Counted from the stretch's first letter, positions 7,901-16,538 are shown. The stretch is DNA of 19,206 bases from Candidatus Thalassarchaeaceae archaeon (GCA_030747885.1 JASLJW010000034.1:1-19206), one strand, 5' to 3'. The notes: generated from the sequence alone by a model not told the origin. Translations and numbers: made by a program.

Positions 7901-10900
7901 TCAAGATTGAGAAATCATGAATGAAATATCAAACTCTCCATCAAGGGAGAAAACATCTGCCTCAGATGGTACGTCTCGAAGATTACTCGATTCGGGACGA
8001 TAGAAAGCTGAGGATGATGCCCGTACCTCTGAACCAATGTGTTTGCTATCTTCCTCCGAAAGATTCGGCGCATTCTCTGGCAACCATACCTCAAGAGAAA
8101 TTGTTGCATCCACTTCCAAATCAAGTTCTTTTCTCTTGGCCTGGATTCTTCTAATGATATCTCTTGCTAAGCCCTTAGAAAGTAATGATTCAGTCAATGC
8201 TAAATCCAAAACAAGACTAACATCCATAGCTCCATCAGGGCCATCAATGGAAATCGTGGAAGCAGCAAAACCCTCTCTCTCTACTCTTCGTATCTCAATA
8301 TCTTCTGCAATAATTTCATACCCTGCGAGAGCGCCTAATCCTGCTTCAATCTCCAAAAGGAATGATTCCGGATCGACTCCCTCTAATTCTTTCAAAACTG
8401 CAGGAAGATCTTGGCGGCATTTGCTTCCAAGGGATTTCCGATTTGGAGCTAGTTCTATTTGTTGGAAACGATCTAAATCTTCTTCTGTTTCCAATAATTC
8501 AACATTCAGTTCATCAGCTAATATCTCATGGAATTCAGATATATCTGGTCCACCCACTATCCACCCAGACTGACATGGAAGCCGTTGCCGACGATCAGCT
8601 TCAACTCGAATTCTTCTTCCAGCCTCAGCAAGAGCACGCACCATCTCCATCTTGGCTTCAACCATCATATCGATAGGAGGAAGGATATCCTCGGACTCTT
8701 CACTAATTGTGCTAACTGGCCAATCGGCGAGATGGACACTTTGCCCCCCACATAGATTTCGATGCATCACATCTACCATGTATGGCGCAACAGGAGAAAT
8801 TAGACGACATAATATCGTTAATACCTCATGAAGAGTCTGTTGACAAGACATTTTGTCGGATGATTCATTCTCGTCCCATAATCTTCGACGTGAACGACGA
8901 ACATACCAATTAGACAAGTCATTAACTACAAAATTCTCAAGGCCTCGACAAGCTTTGTGGAAGTCCCAATCTTCGAACTGTTGATGATATGAATGAGCCA
9001 TGTTTGAAAGACGGCTCAGAATCCAACGATCCAACGGAGTGCGGTCTTCAATTGCTATTATCTTACTAGATTCCTCAGGATCAAAACCATCCATTGCTGC
9101 ATAATCGGCATGGAAGCGATAACAATTCCACAAAGTCAAGAACATCTTGGCGTACGTCTCTCTTACTCCATTAGGGTCGAACTTCATTGGATTCCATGGA
9201 GCACCTGCAGTTACCATGTACCATCTTGTTGCATCTGCTCCCTCGCGATTGAAATGATCCCACGGATCAACAATATTGCCTCGGGATTTGGACATCTTTT
9301 TTCCTTCAGCATCAAGAATCAAACCTAAACTCAAACAACGCTTGTAACATAGAGAGTCAAAAACGGTAGTTGATACTGCCAACAATGTGTAGAACCAGCC
9401 TCTAGTTTGATCTACTCCTTCACAAATGTAGTCAATTGGGAAATTGTTCTCAAACACTTGAGGATCATCAAACGGATGATGCCATTGAGCAAAGGATGCG
9501 CATCCTGAATCAAACCAACAATCCATGACAAATGGTTCTCGATTCATTGGTTCTCCAGATTCACTGATTAGAACAAACTGATCAACAATAGGACGATGTA
9601 AGTCAACATCATCAGGACATTCAGGATTCTCAATCCCTGCTTCTCTTGCCTTTGCAACCTCGGCTTGCAATTCTGCAATAGAACCTAGACATTTCATCTC
9701 ACCGGATTCTGAACGCCACACAGGCAATGGAGTACCCCAGTAACGTTCTCTACTAATTGCCCAATCCTTGACATTTCTGAGCCATTCTCCAAATCTACCT
9801 TCACCGACCCAATCAGGGGCCCATTCAACTTGATCATTAAATTCCAACAAACGATCCTTAACGGCAGTCATTCTAACAAACCATGAATCCATGGCATAGT
9901 ACAACAATGGATGGTCGGTCCTCCAACAATGAGGGTAATCGTGAGAGTACGCCTTCTGACGATACAAAAGATTGGATTCCGTCAAAATTTCCATGATTTC
10001 TTCATCACAATCTTTGACATATCGATTATCGAGGCGAGGATGTGTTCCTTGAACGAAGCGGCCATCCATATCCACAGTATGCTCTGCGGGGAGGCCTACC
10101 TCCATCCCAAGATTATAGTCATCTTCACCATACATTACAGCAGTATGAACAACTCCTGTACCATCTGTAGTTGTGACCCAATCAGCACTCAACACTGTCC
10201 AAGCAGATGATGAATCACCGCGATCTACTGCATCAGGGAACAAAGGACTGTAAGAACGGCCAATCAAATCGGAACCTAGGAATTCTTCGACAACTTCGAC
10301 TTGGTGTCTTAATACCTCTTTCATCAGGTCCTTAGCGAGTATCATCTCTTCACCGATTGATGCACCTCCAAATCCTTCCCACGAAGCCGGTTCTTCGAGT
10401 ACTCTGACTCGAACGTAGGAGACCTCAGGGCCAACTGCTAATCCAACATTTCCAGGAAGTGTCCATGGAGTCGTAGTCCAAGCCAAGATTGATGCATCTG
10501 TATCTTCCAATTTGAATTTAACATATACCGATGGCTCTTCTACTTCCTTGTATCCTAAGGCTACTTCGTGACTAGAGTATGATGTACCTGTCTGAGGACA
10601 ATAAGGGAGTACCTTATGCCCTCTGTAAAGGAAACCTTTGTCAAACATTTGTTTCAATGCCCACCAACATGATTCGACGAAATTATTGTCTAGAGTTACA
10701 TAGGGCTGGTCTAAATCGACCCAAAATGCCATTCTTTCAGTCATCTCTCGCCAAGCTTCTTCATACGTCCAGACTGATTTTCGGCATTCTTCATTGAATT
10801 CAGCGATCCCGAACTCTTCAATTGCCTCATTGCTCATTAAATCAAGGCGTTTCTGTACTTCAATCTCTACTGGAAGGCCGTGCGTATCCCATCCACCCTT

Positions 10901-11146
10901 TCTTTCTACGAAATGACCCTCCATTGCCTTCCATCGACAAACTAAATCCTTGAATGTTCGAGCAACTACATGGTGTATGCCTGGCCGACCATTCGCAGTA
11001 GGGGGGCCTTCAAGGAAAATGAATGGAGTGTTGCCACGTCGAGACTCAACACTGCGTTGGAATGTATTCTCATCTGACCATAAGCGCATGGTCTTCTCCT
11101 CAAGAGATACCGGGTCAAGTTCTCCCGCCGGTTCAGGTGCTGGCAT
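7901..11146 (-). CDS. ileS: Isoleucyl-tRNA synthetase
   Basis: Charges tRNA-Ile and edits mischarged valine; class I synthetase, cytoplasmic. The 1081 residues match the family length. The signature GPPTANGRPGIHHV at about 47-60 carries the HIGH equivalent, here in the G-x-PG-x-HH form. The CP1 editing domain is marked by TTTPWTLPGN (about 224-233) and the GTGVVHTA...GEDDY block (329-344). KMSKS lies at 617-621, followed by the anticodon-binding helical domain with WYVRRSRRR and a C-terminal extension. The GRPGIHH form resembles the IleRS type found in eukaryotes, archaea and bacteria such as Bacteroidota, often called mupirocin-tolerant, rather than the E. coli type. ATG 11146 has no Shine-Dalgarno motif and only a weak A/T patch upstream, so the transcript may be leaderless. 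First gene of the ileS-mutS unit. Confidence 0.97.
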   Translation of the reverse strand: MPAPEPAGELDPVSLEEKTMRLWSDENTFQRSVESRRGNTPFIFLEGPPTANGRPGIHHVVARTFKDLVCRWKAMEGHFVERKGGWDTHGLPVEIEVQKRLDLMSNEAIEEFGIAEFNEECRKSVWTYEEAWREMTERMAFWVDLDQPYVTLDNNFVESCWWALKQMFDKGFLYRGHKVLPYCPQTGTSYSSHEVALGYKEVEEPSVYVKFKLEDTDASILAWTTTPWTLPGNVGLAVGPEVSYVRVRVLEEPASWEGFGGASIGEEMILAKDLMKEVLRHQVEVVEEFLGSDLIGRSYSPLFPDAVDRGDSSSAWTVLSADWVTTTDGTGVVHTAVMYGEDDYNLGMEVGLPAEHTVDMDGRFVQGTHPRLDNRYVKDCDEEIMEILTESNLLYRQKAYSHDYPHCWRTDHPLLYYAMDSWFVRMTAVKDRLLEFNDQVEWAPDWVGEGRFGEWLRNVKDWAISRERYWGTPLPVWRSESGEMKCLGSIAELQAEVAKAREAGIENPECPDDVDLHRPIVDQFVLISESGEPMNREPFVMDCWFDSGCASFAQWHHPFDDPQVFENNFPIDYICEGVDQTRGWFYTLLAVSTTVFDSLCYKRCLSLGLILDAEGKKMSKSRGNIVDPWDHFNREGADATRWYMVTAGAPWNPMKFDPNGVRETYAKMFLTLWNCYRFHADYAAMDGFDPEESSKIIAIEDRTPLDRWILSRLSNMAHSYHQQFEDWDFHKACRGLENFVVNDLSNWYVRRSRRRLWDENESSDKMSCQQTLHEVLTILCRLISPVAPYMVDVMHRNLCGGQSVHLADWPVSTISEESEDILPPIDMMVEAKMEMVRALAEAGRRIRVEADRRQRLPCQSGWIVGGPDISEFHEILADELNVELLETEEDLDRFQQIELAPNRKSLGSKCRQDLPAVLKELEGVDPESFLLEIEAGLGALAGYEIIAEDIEIRRVEREGFAASTISIDGPDGAMDVSLVLDLALTESLLSKGLARDIIRRIQAKRKELDLEVDATISLEVWLPENAPNLSEEDSKHIGSEVRASSSAFYRPESSNLRDVPSEADVFSLDGEFDISFMISQS

Positions 11147-11240
11147 GAACCGTTGGACTTTGGGTTCTGACTTGAAACTGATGGGGAAAAGAAGACAAAT
11201 GTCTACCGGGATTGAAATACAACCTCAGTAACCAGTAAAC
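11147..11240. promoter_or_regulatory. Divergent intergenic region between ileS and the HMA membrane gene, with a TATA-like box
   Basis: This 94-base divergent gap must carry both promoters. For the rightward gene, TTGAAATAC at 11212-11220 sits 21-29 bases before ATG 11241, the spacing expected of an archaeal TATA box driving a leaderless transcript, and no Shine-Dalgarno motif precedes that ATG. For ileS only a weak TTTCAAG-type patch is seen on the minus strand near 11170. Both promoter calls rest on position and A/T content. Confidence 0.35.
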
Positions 11241-11942
11241 ATGGATGATGCTGTGTCCACCTCAATTTCAGGTATGACCTGCATGTCTTGTGTAGGACGA
11301 GTCGAAGATGCTCTTTCTTCTCTAGAAGGAGCATACAATATCAACGTGAATTTAGATTCTGGAAAAGTCAGCTTACAAGGTGTGGCACTAGACGTAACAG
11401 AGCAAACCATCATTTCGTTAGGCTATGGAGTGGGAAATAAGGAGCAGGTAGTAGTTCAAAAAAGTGAATTTAACTGGAAAGATGGTGGAATTTGGAAACA
11501 ATCCGCTCACAACACAAAATGGTGCTTAATCGGCTGTTCAATCGGAGAGTTCGGTACACTAGCAGCATACCAGCACTATGGTATCCACCACCATCTAAGT
11601 TGGGACTTGATTACCCCCGGTTCGGGCAGCTTCGATTTGTACATCATCTTCTTGTTCTTACTACCTTTAATCAACGGGCTTGCCACGAGCGTGATGTTAG
11701 AAACTGCAATTCTAGTTCGTGGCCAGATGGATTTCAGAAATGCACTTTCGACTGCATTTGGCATGTCATTTATCTCCATGCTAATGATGGAAATCGCCAT
11801 GGAAGTCACAGATCTAATCTACACCGGTGGGCAATTGGGGTTGGACCCAATGGCTGTGATTCCAATGTTGATTGTCGGTTTCCTGACACCATGGCCATAC
11901 AATTACTGGCGTCTGAAAAAATATGGAATTTCCTGCCATTAA
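11241..11942 (+). CDS. Heavy-metal-associated (HMA) domain fused to a DUF4396-like membrane domain
   Basis: Predicted copper- or other soft-metal-binding membrane protein of 233 residues. The N-terminal 65 residues form an HMA domain with the canonical GMTCMSC site (Cys14 and Cys17) and the VNLDSGKVSL strand typical of copper chaperones and P-type ATPase metal-binding domains. After a linker come about four membrane segments (near 93-112, 130-157, 164-188 and 200-219), the first containing WCLIGCSIGEFG, the third MMEIAMEVTD. That Cys-x-x-x-Cys-x-x-Gly helix followed by a Met/Glu-rich helix resembles proteins of family DUF4396 from memory; an exact match needs a profile search. A His-rich loop (HYGIHHH) follows the first membrane helix, and Cys at 232 near the end could also bind metal. 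There is no ATPase domain, so it is not a complete copper pump. It stands alone between ileS and nadE. Confidence 0.72.
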   Translation: MDDAVSTSISGMTCMSCVGRVEDALSSLEGAYNINVNLDSGKVSLQGVALDVTEQTIISLGYGVGNKEQVVVQKSEFNWKDGGIWKQSAHNTKWCLIGCSIGEFGTLAAYQHYGIHHHLSWDLITPGSGSFDLYIIFLFLLPLINGLATSVMLETAILVRGQMDFRNALSTAFGMSFISMLMMEIAMEVTDLIYTGGQLGLDPMAVIPMLIVGFLTPWPYNYWRLKKYGISCH

Positions 11943-12020
11943 TTCCTAATTTCAATCAAATGATGAGTTCAATTAGAAGGTCAGAAAATCGGAACGTTGA
12001 ATGAACCAAGATAGGAGTGC

Positions 12021-12029
12021 GGAGTGAGG
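12021..12029 (+). promoter_or_regulatory. Shine-Dalgarno site deciding the nadE start
   Basis: GGAGTGAGG lies 5 bases before ATG 12035. The site overlaps an in-frame upstream GTG at 12017, which argues that the ATG and not the GTG is the true start. Starting at ATG also makes the protein begin with MTIVALLQLD, the standard first strand of the nitrilase-type amidase domain. Confidence 0.55.
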
Positions 12030-12034
12030 CAACT

Positions 12035-13741
12035 ATGACCATCGTCGCACTCCTCCAATTGGACCTTACTGTAGGAGACATTGTAGGCAATGCTAAAGCT
12101 ATAGAAAATGCAGTCCGTATCGCTCACGAAAACGATGCTGATTTGGCAGTAAGTTCAGAATTAGCAATATCTGGTTACCCTCCAAGAGACCTTCTTGAGA
12201 AACATGGCTTCGTACGCCGATGTCTAGATGCCACTAATACACTTCATACGAATATCCCGACGATAATTGGATCACCAATCCCGCCAGAAACTGAGAGGAC
12301 AAAACCTGGGAATGGAGCGATTCGAATCATTCCAAATCGTCCAACTAGAGTGGTAACGCAGAAACAATTACTCCCCACATACGATGTATTTGATGAAGAG
12401 AGATATTTTCATCCTGATTCCAAACCAGGAATTCTACGACTCCTCAATGGTCAATGCATTGGAGTCACTATTTGTGAAGATGCTTGGCAACATGCCGGAT
12501 TAGTACCATCGGATTACTCGGTGGACCCGATTGAGCAACTTGCATCCTTCTCTCTAGAAGGTGGGTCTCTCCAAATGTCACTTAATCTATCTTCATCTCC
12601 ATATCATATTCAGAAACAAGAAACAAGAGCTGAAGTTGCAAGATGCGCTGCTAGAACCCTTGGACATCCTTTCCTTCTTTGCAACCAAGTGGGAGGGAAT
12701 GATGATCTCATTTTCGATGGAAGAAGTCTCGTAGCTTGGCCTGATGGAAAAATGCTCCAAGCACCAGCTTGGAAAGAAGGGATTCTATTAATTGATACCG
12801 AAAATCAATCAGGGCATTTCCTAACACTGAATGGTAATGAATCAATTGATTGCCCTCTTTTTGAAGGCCCCCCTCCTGTAAACAATCGGAGTTTGGAGTT
12901 GTTGGAAGCAATCACGATAGGATTTCGAGATTATTGTAACAAATCAGGTCTAGAATCGGTAGTCCTAGGAATGAGTGGTGGAATTGATTCAGCTGTATCC
13001 GCCGCACTAGCAGTGAGGGCATTGGGCAAAGAAAATGTCACTGGCATTTCAATGCCTAGTCGTCATTCAAGCCAACACTCTATTTCGGATGCCGAAGATA
13101 CTGCTGATAAACTCGGAATCGAATTATTGTCAATGCCAATAGAATCAATGCATGACGCTGCTGACTCTACATTAAATGATGAATTAGAAAAAGGAAACCC
13201 AGTTGCTGCAGAAAATGTTCAATCCCGACTTAGAGGAATGCTCGTTATGGGCGTCGCTAACGCAAGAGGGGCAATGGCAATCACCACTGGAAACAAATCA
13301 GAATTAGCCATGGGCTATTGTACCTTATATGGTGATATGGCTGGAGGATATTCCCCATTAGGTGACGTATGGAAAACTGAAGTCTATGAATTGGCAAAGA
13401 CAATCAATTCCGAAGCAGTATCATCAGGAAATGTAGCCCCAATTAACGAATCTACAATGACTAAACCTCCTTCGGCAGAATTAGCCCCCGAACAAACGGA
13501 TCAAGATAGCCTGCCCCCCTATGAAGTCCTTGACTCAATTTTGCAATTACATATGGAAGAAGGATTAGACGCAGAGGCAATTTCTGGATTTACTGGACTA
13601 GATATTTTGTTGATTCGAGATTTGCTCCGTCGTTTCTCAATGAACGAACATAAAAGATGGCAAATGCCTCCTGCACCACGTGTTTCACAAAGAGCGTTTG
13701 GACAAGGATGGCGGCAACCTCTTGCTGCAAAAAAGGATTGA
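12035..13741 (+). CDS. nadE: Glutamine-dependent NAD(+) synthetase
   Basis: Final step of NAD biosynthesis: amidates nicotinic acid adenine dinucleotide with ATP, taking ammonia from glutamine. The 568-residue protein has an N-terminal nitrilase-type glutaminase domain (about 1-265) with the Glu42 (SSELAISGYPP), Lys110 (QKQLLPTYD) and Cys147 (ICEDAW) triad. A C-terminal synthetase domain follows, with the PP-loop SGGIDSA and the conserved TTGNKSE and GDMAGGYSPLGDVWKT segments. Length and domain order match the glutamine-dependent class, unlike the short ammonia-only form common in many archaea. The next gene starts 22 bases downstream, so it probably leads a run of five same-strand genes. Confidence 0.96.
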   Translation: MTIVALLQLDLTVGDIVGNAKAIENAVRIAHENDADLAVSSELAISGYPPRDLLEKHGFVRRCLDATNTLHTNIPTIIGSPIPPETERTKPGNGAIRIIPNRPTRVVTQKQLLPTYDVFDEERYFHPDSKPGILRLLNGQCIGVTICEDAWQHAGLVPSDYSVDPIEQLASFSLEGGSLQMSLNLSSSPYHIQKQETRAEVARCAARTLGHPFLLCNQVGGNDDLIFDGRSLVAWPDGKMLQAPAWKEGILLIDTENQSGHFLTLNGNESIDCPLFEGPPPVNNRSLELLEAITIGFRDYCNKSGLESVVLGMSGGIDSAVSAALAVRALGKENVTGISMPSRHSSQHSISDAEDTADKLGIELLSMPIESMHDAADSTLNDELEKGNPVAAENVQSRLRGMLVMGVANARGAMAITTGNKSELAMGYCTLYGDMAGGYSPLGDVWKTEVYELAKTINSEAVSSGNVAPINESTMTKPPSAELAPEQTDQDSLPPYEVLDSILQLHMEEGLDAEAISGFTGLDILLIRDLLRRFSMNEHKRWQMPPAPRVSQRAFGQGWRQPLAAKKD

Positions 13742-13763
13742 AAATTAGGATAGTGATGATTGA

Positions 13764-15494
13764 ATGGATATTCCACCTGAACTTGAAAACATGCTTTCTG
13801 GTTCCGAAGGGGAATCTAAACAGAAAGCGGCTCGGTTGATTGTAGATTTAGCAGCAGTTTCGGGAGCTACTGAATTCATCCAATGCTCTAGTGCACATGT
13901 TAGTGGAGTTAGCGTACTCACGGGAGGGCACGGGCTGAGGACCTTTCTTTCTGACCTTTCAAGTGATCCTGAAGGAAAGGTGTCGATTCCTACAACCCTT
14001 AACAGCGCTGGATGTGATCATGAAAAAATGGAGGAAATGGGGATTAATCACCCTGATTTCCTCGAACAACAATTCGAAATTATACACGCATATTCAAAAC
14101 TCGGAATCAAGGCAACTCTTTCTTGCACCCCATATGATAGAGGAATTGAAGAAGAAGGAATCGGTTCGTGGGCAGAATCCAATGCAGTTTGTTTCTCCAA
14201 TTCTTACACTTCTTTGATTACCAATAGAGAATCGGGGTTATCTGCACTTGCTACTGCCCTAACAGGTTGGGCCCCAAAATGGGGGCTACACTTGCCAGAA
14301 AATAGAATTCCAAATTTAATCGTAAATGTAGATGCAATAATGGAAGACTCAACTGATTGGAGTGTTCTTGGCGATTGGATTGGAGCACAGAGATCATCTG
14401 AATGGAAAATGCCATGGGGGCCAATGCCTGTAATTCGGGGACTTCCTGAAAACCCCTCGTTTGAAATGATGAAAGCACTAACTGCCGCTGCGGCAAATCA
14501 TGGATGCCCCATGTTGTGGATTGAGGAAGAAGGGGTAGATTTATCGAAATCGCAATCAACCCTAATTTTCAATGAAAAATCACTAGCTGAAAGATACTTA
14601 GAACTTGCACCTAAAGGAGTCGTTGACCTAGTTGTGATAGGTTGCCCTCAAGCAAGTATAGGAGAAGTACGAGCCACAGCCGCGGCAGTGCGAACTCAAA
14701 TGGAATTAGGAAGTAGGATACCAGGACAACGATTATGGGTATTCACATCCAGTTATAATTTCAAAACTCTCTCATTGGATGGAACTATCGATTTACTAGA
14801 AGAGGCAGGGGCTCTTGTTCTGAAGGACACTTGTCCAGAAGTGACTCCTTACAATCGTGAAAGGTACAACCACCTACTAACAAATTCATTGAAGGCAGAA
14901 CATTATCTGACAAGTGGGCTAAACAAAATGCCAACGAGTGTATCTACAATTGAAGAATGCGTTGCAGTAGCCTTTGACCCAAATAGAATACAAGGCAAAA
15001 GGCCAACTCTAGAACAAAAAAGTCACTCCAATGCCCATACTGCAAAAACCCACCAATTAGGCGAGACAAAATTATCTGGAAGTAGTCTACCCAGTCAGTC
15101 TGAATGGGATATCAAAGGCAAGGCGTTAGTTACCGATGTTCCAATTACATACCTTGGTTATGTCAATCGAGACACTGGAATAATCGAAGACCCCGGACAC
15201 CCATTGGATGGCATTGCAATCGAAGATTCAATCTTGATTTATCCCAAGGGTTCAGGTTCAACAGTTGCACCATATGTCTTGATGGGTCTAATCTACACTG
15301 GCAAAGGACCTAAAGCAATAATTAATCGAGATGTGTGTCCTCTTTCAATGCCTGCGGCTTCACTTCTTGGGGTCCCATATGCAACCGGATTTGACATAGA
15401 TCCATGTATGGAAATTAATTCGGGAGATGAAATCCACATGGAATTAAAGAATGGAAGGGTATCTCTAGAAGTCACTTCAAGAATTGATGCTTGA
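13764..15494 (+). CDS. Fused aconitase-X / phosphomevalonate dehydratase-type protein (DUF521 + DUF126)
   Basis: Predicted iron-sulfur hydro-lyase of the aconitase-X group. Residues about 1-410 are the large catalytic part, with SAHVSGVS (43-50), VPTTLN-like IPTTLN (75-80) and three Cys placed as [4Fe-4S] ligands: Cys121 (SCTPYDRG), Cys294 (GCPQASIGE) and Cys357 (KDTCPEV). A low-complexity linker (about 411-448) joins the swivelling small domain (449-576), marked by KGKALVTDVPI, DPGHPLDGI and the KGSGST loop. In archaea the separate two-subunit form is phosphomevalonate dehydratase of the modified mevalonate (isoprenoid) pathway; fused bacterial forms dehydrate cis-3-hydroxy-L-proline. I favour the mevalonate role because of the archaeal context and the AH-x-SG motif, but this is inference. 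A GTGAT Shine-Dalgarno-like element (13753-13757) lies 6 bases before the ATG. Confidence 0.87.
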   Translation: MDIPPELENMLSGSEGESKQKAARLIVDLAAVSGATEFIQCSSAHVSGVSVLTGGHGLRTFLSDLSSDPEGKVSIPTTLNSAGCDHEKMEEMGINHPDFLEQQFEIIHAYSKLGIKATLSCTPYDRGIEEEGIGSWAESNAVCFSNSYTSLITNRESGLSALATALTGWAPKWGLHLPENRIPNLIVNVDAIMEDSTDWSVLGDWIGAQRSSEWKMPWGPMPVIRGLPENPSFEMMKALTAAAANHGCPMLWIEEEGVDLSKSQSTLIFNEKSLAERYLELAPKGVVDLVVIGCPQASIGEVRATAAAVRTQMELGSRIPGQRLWVFTSSYNFKTLSLDGTIDLLEEAGALVLKDTCPEVTPYNRERYNHLLTNSLKAEHYLTSGLNKMPTSVSTIEECVAVAFDPNRIQGKRPTLEQKSHSNAHTAKTHQLGETKLSGSSLPSQSEWDIKGKALVTDVPITYLGYVNRDTGIIEDPGHPLDGIAIEDSILIYPKGSGSTVAPYVLMGLIYTGKGPKAIINRDVCPLSMPAASLLGVPYATGFDIDPCMEINSGDEIHMELKNGRVSLEVTSRIDA

Positions 15495-15515
15495 AGGGGT
15501 GAAGCACTTACGCGG

Positions 15516-15523
15516 CCCCCCCC
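15516..15523 (+). repeat. Eight-C homopolymer in a 40-base intergenic gap
   Basis: A run of eight C between the dehydratase stop and the epimerase ATG, ending 11 bases before that ATG. It occupies the place where a Shine-Dalgarno site would lie, and none is present. It could be a slippage-prone tract or simply a sequencing-sensitive homopolymer. No function can be assigned. Confidence 0.6.
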
Positions 15524-15534
15524 TCTGACCAATC

Positions 15535-16536
15535 ATGCGAGTGGTAGTAACCGGAGGAGCGGGCTTCCTTGGAAGTCATCTTTGCGAGTCACTTCTTCTC
15601 GATTTCCATGAAATTTGTGTTATCGATGATATGTTCAGGGGGAAACAACGTAATCTGGAGACCTGCAAGTCATCAGCCGCAGAAATGGGTATCCCTTTTC
15701 ATGTGGTAATGAAAGATGCAAGTAATCCAGAAAGTTTCGAAATCGCTCTTCGGCGTTTGGGTGGTGGAGTGGATGTTGTTTACCATCTTGCAGCGATAAA
15801 TGGGACACGTTGGTTCCATGAAAGACCCGATTTAGTGGTGAAGATAAACCATAATACCTTGACTGCGGCTTTAGATTTCGCAACATCTCAAGGTGCACGA
15901 TTTGTATTTACTAGTAGCCCTGAAGCGTGGGGGGAACAATCTGAAATGCCTCTTAAGGAGACAAGTTCCAGTATTTTCTCCCCCTCCAATATGCATCAAC
16001 GTCATTCATATGGAGCTTCGAAGTATATCGGTGAATTACTTGTCCATCATGCAATTCAAACTCACTCAATGGATGGGAGAATTGTACGCCCATTCAATTC
16101 GTATGGACCACGTCTTCCAGGAGACAACCATGGGCAAGTAGTTTCCATGCTTCTAGAAAAATGTCTGCGGAATGAACCGATGGAAATTCATGGGAAGGGA
16201 GGCCAATCAAGATGCTTCACTTGGGTTGAAGATGTGGTTAGAGGGATCAAATTAGCAGGAGATCTTGATTCAGGAATAGATGGAAGTAACTTGACCGGTG
16301 AAGCGTTCAATCTTGGCTCGACCATAGAAACATCTATTCTAGAATTAGTAGATATGTGTGTAGAGGTTAGTGGATCTGAAATTGAACCAATCTTTGTAGC
16401 TTCAAATCCGGGGGATGCAATTCGTAGATTGCCAGATATTACAGCATCTGAACAAGCGTTGGGTTGGAATGCAGAAGTCTCTCTAAAGGACGGAATCGAG
16501 AGAACATGGGCATGGATGAAAAATCAATCAATATAA
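15535..16536 (+). CDS. NAD-dependent sugar-nucleotide epimerase/dehydratase
   Basis: Extended short-chain dehydrogenase acting on a nucleotide sugar, probably for surface glycan or glycolipid synthesis. Of 333 residues, the N-terminus has the NAD-binding Rossmann motif TGGAGFLG (6-13) with acidic Asp31/Asp32 after the second strand. The catalytic set is Ser127/Ser128 in FTSSPEAWG, Tyr159 and Lys163 in YGASK. Further family marks are VVYHLAA, the RPFNSYGPR segment (185-193) and FTWVEDVVRG. These features fit UDP-glucose 4-epimerase and UDP-glucuronate decarboxylase relatives equally, so the substrate is not assigned. It lies 40 bases after the dehydratase gene and 22 before the MntR-like gene in the same direction, with no Shine-Dalgarno motif. 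No glycosyltransferase is nearby to suggest a pathway. Confidence 0.9.
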   Translation: MRVVVTGGAGFLGSHLCESLLLDFHEICVIDDMFRGKQRNLETCKSSAAEMGIPFHVVMKDASNPESFEIALRRLGGGVDVVYHLAAINGTRWFHERPDLVVKINHNTLTAALDFATSQGARFVFTSSPEAWGEQSEMPLKETSSSIFSPSNMHQRHSYGASKYIGELLVHHAIQTHSMDGRIVRPFNSYGPRLPGDNHGQVVSMLLEKCLRNEPMEIHGKGGQSRCFTWVEDVVRGIKLAGDLDSGIDGSNLTGEAFNLGSTIETSILELVDMCVEVSGSEIEPIFVASNPGDAIRRLPDITASEQALGWNAEVSLKDGIERTWAWMKNQSI

Positions 16537-16538
16537 TT
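16530..16538 (+). promoter_or_regulatory. TATA-like box upstream of the MntR-type regulator
   Basis: AATATAATT centred near 16534 is about 25 bases before ATG 16559, the expected position of an archaeal TATA box if transcription starts at or near the ATG. It overlaps the stop codon of the epimerase gene. A short AGGTG at 16549-16553 could act as a weak ribosome-binding site instead, so read-through from upstream genes cannot be excluded. Confidence 0.4.

Noticed and set aside
8037..8573. 178-codon open frame on the plus strand inside ileS
   Set aside because: Antisense shadow of ileS; Ser-rich product with no recognisable motif, typical of the complementary strand of a real gene.
11492..12004. 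170-codon open frame overlapping the HMA membrane gene
   Set aside because: Out-of-frame shadow; the overlapping frame has the CxxC motif and membrane helices, while this one shows no coherent domain.
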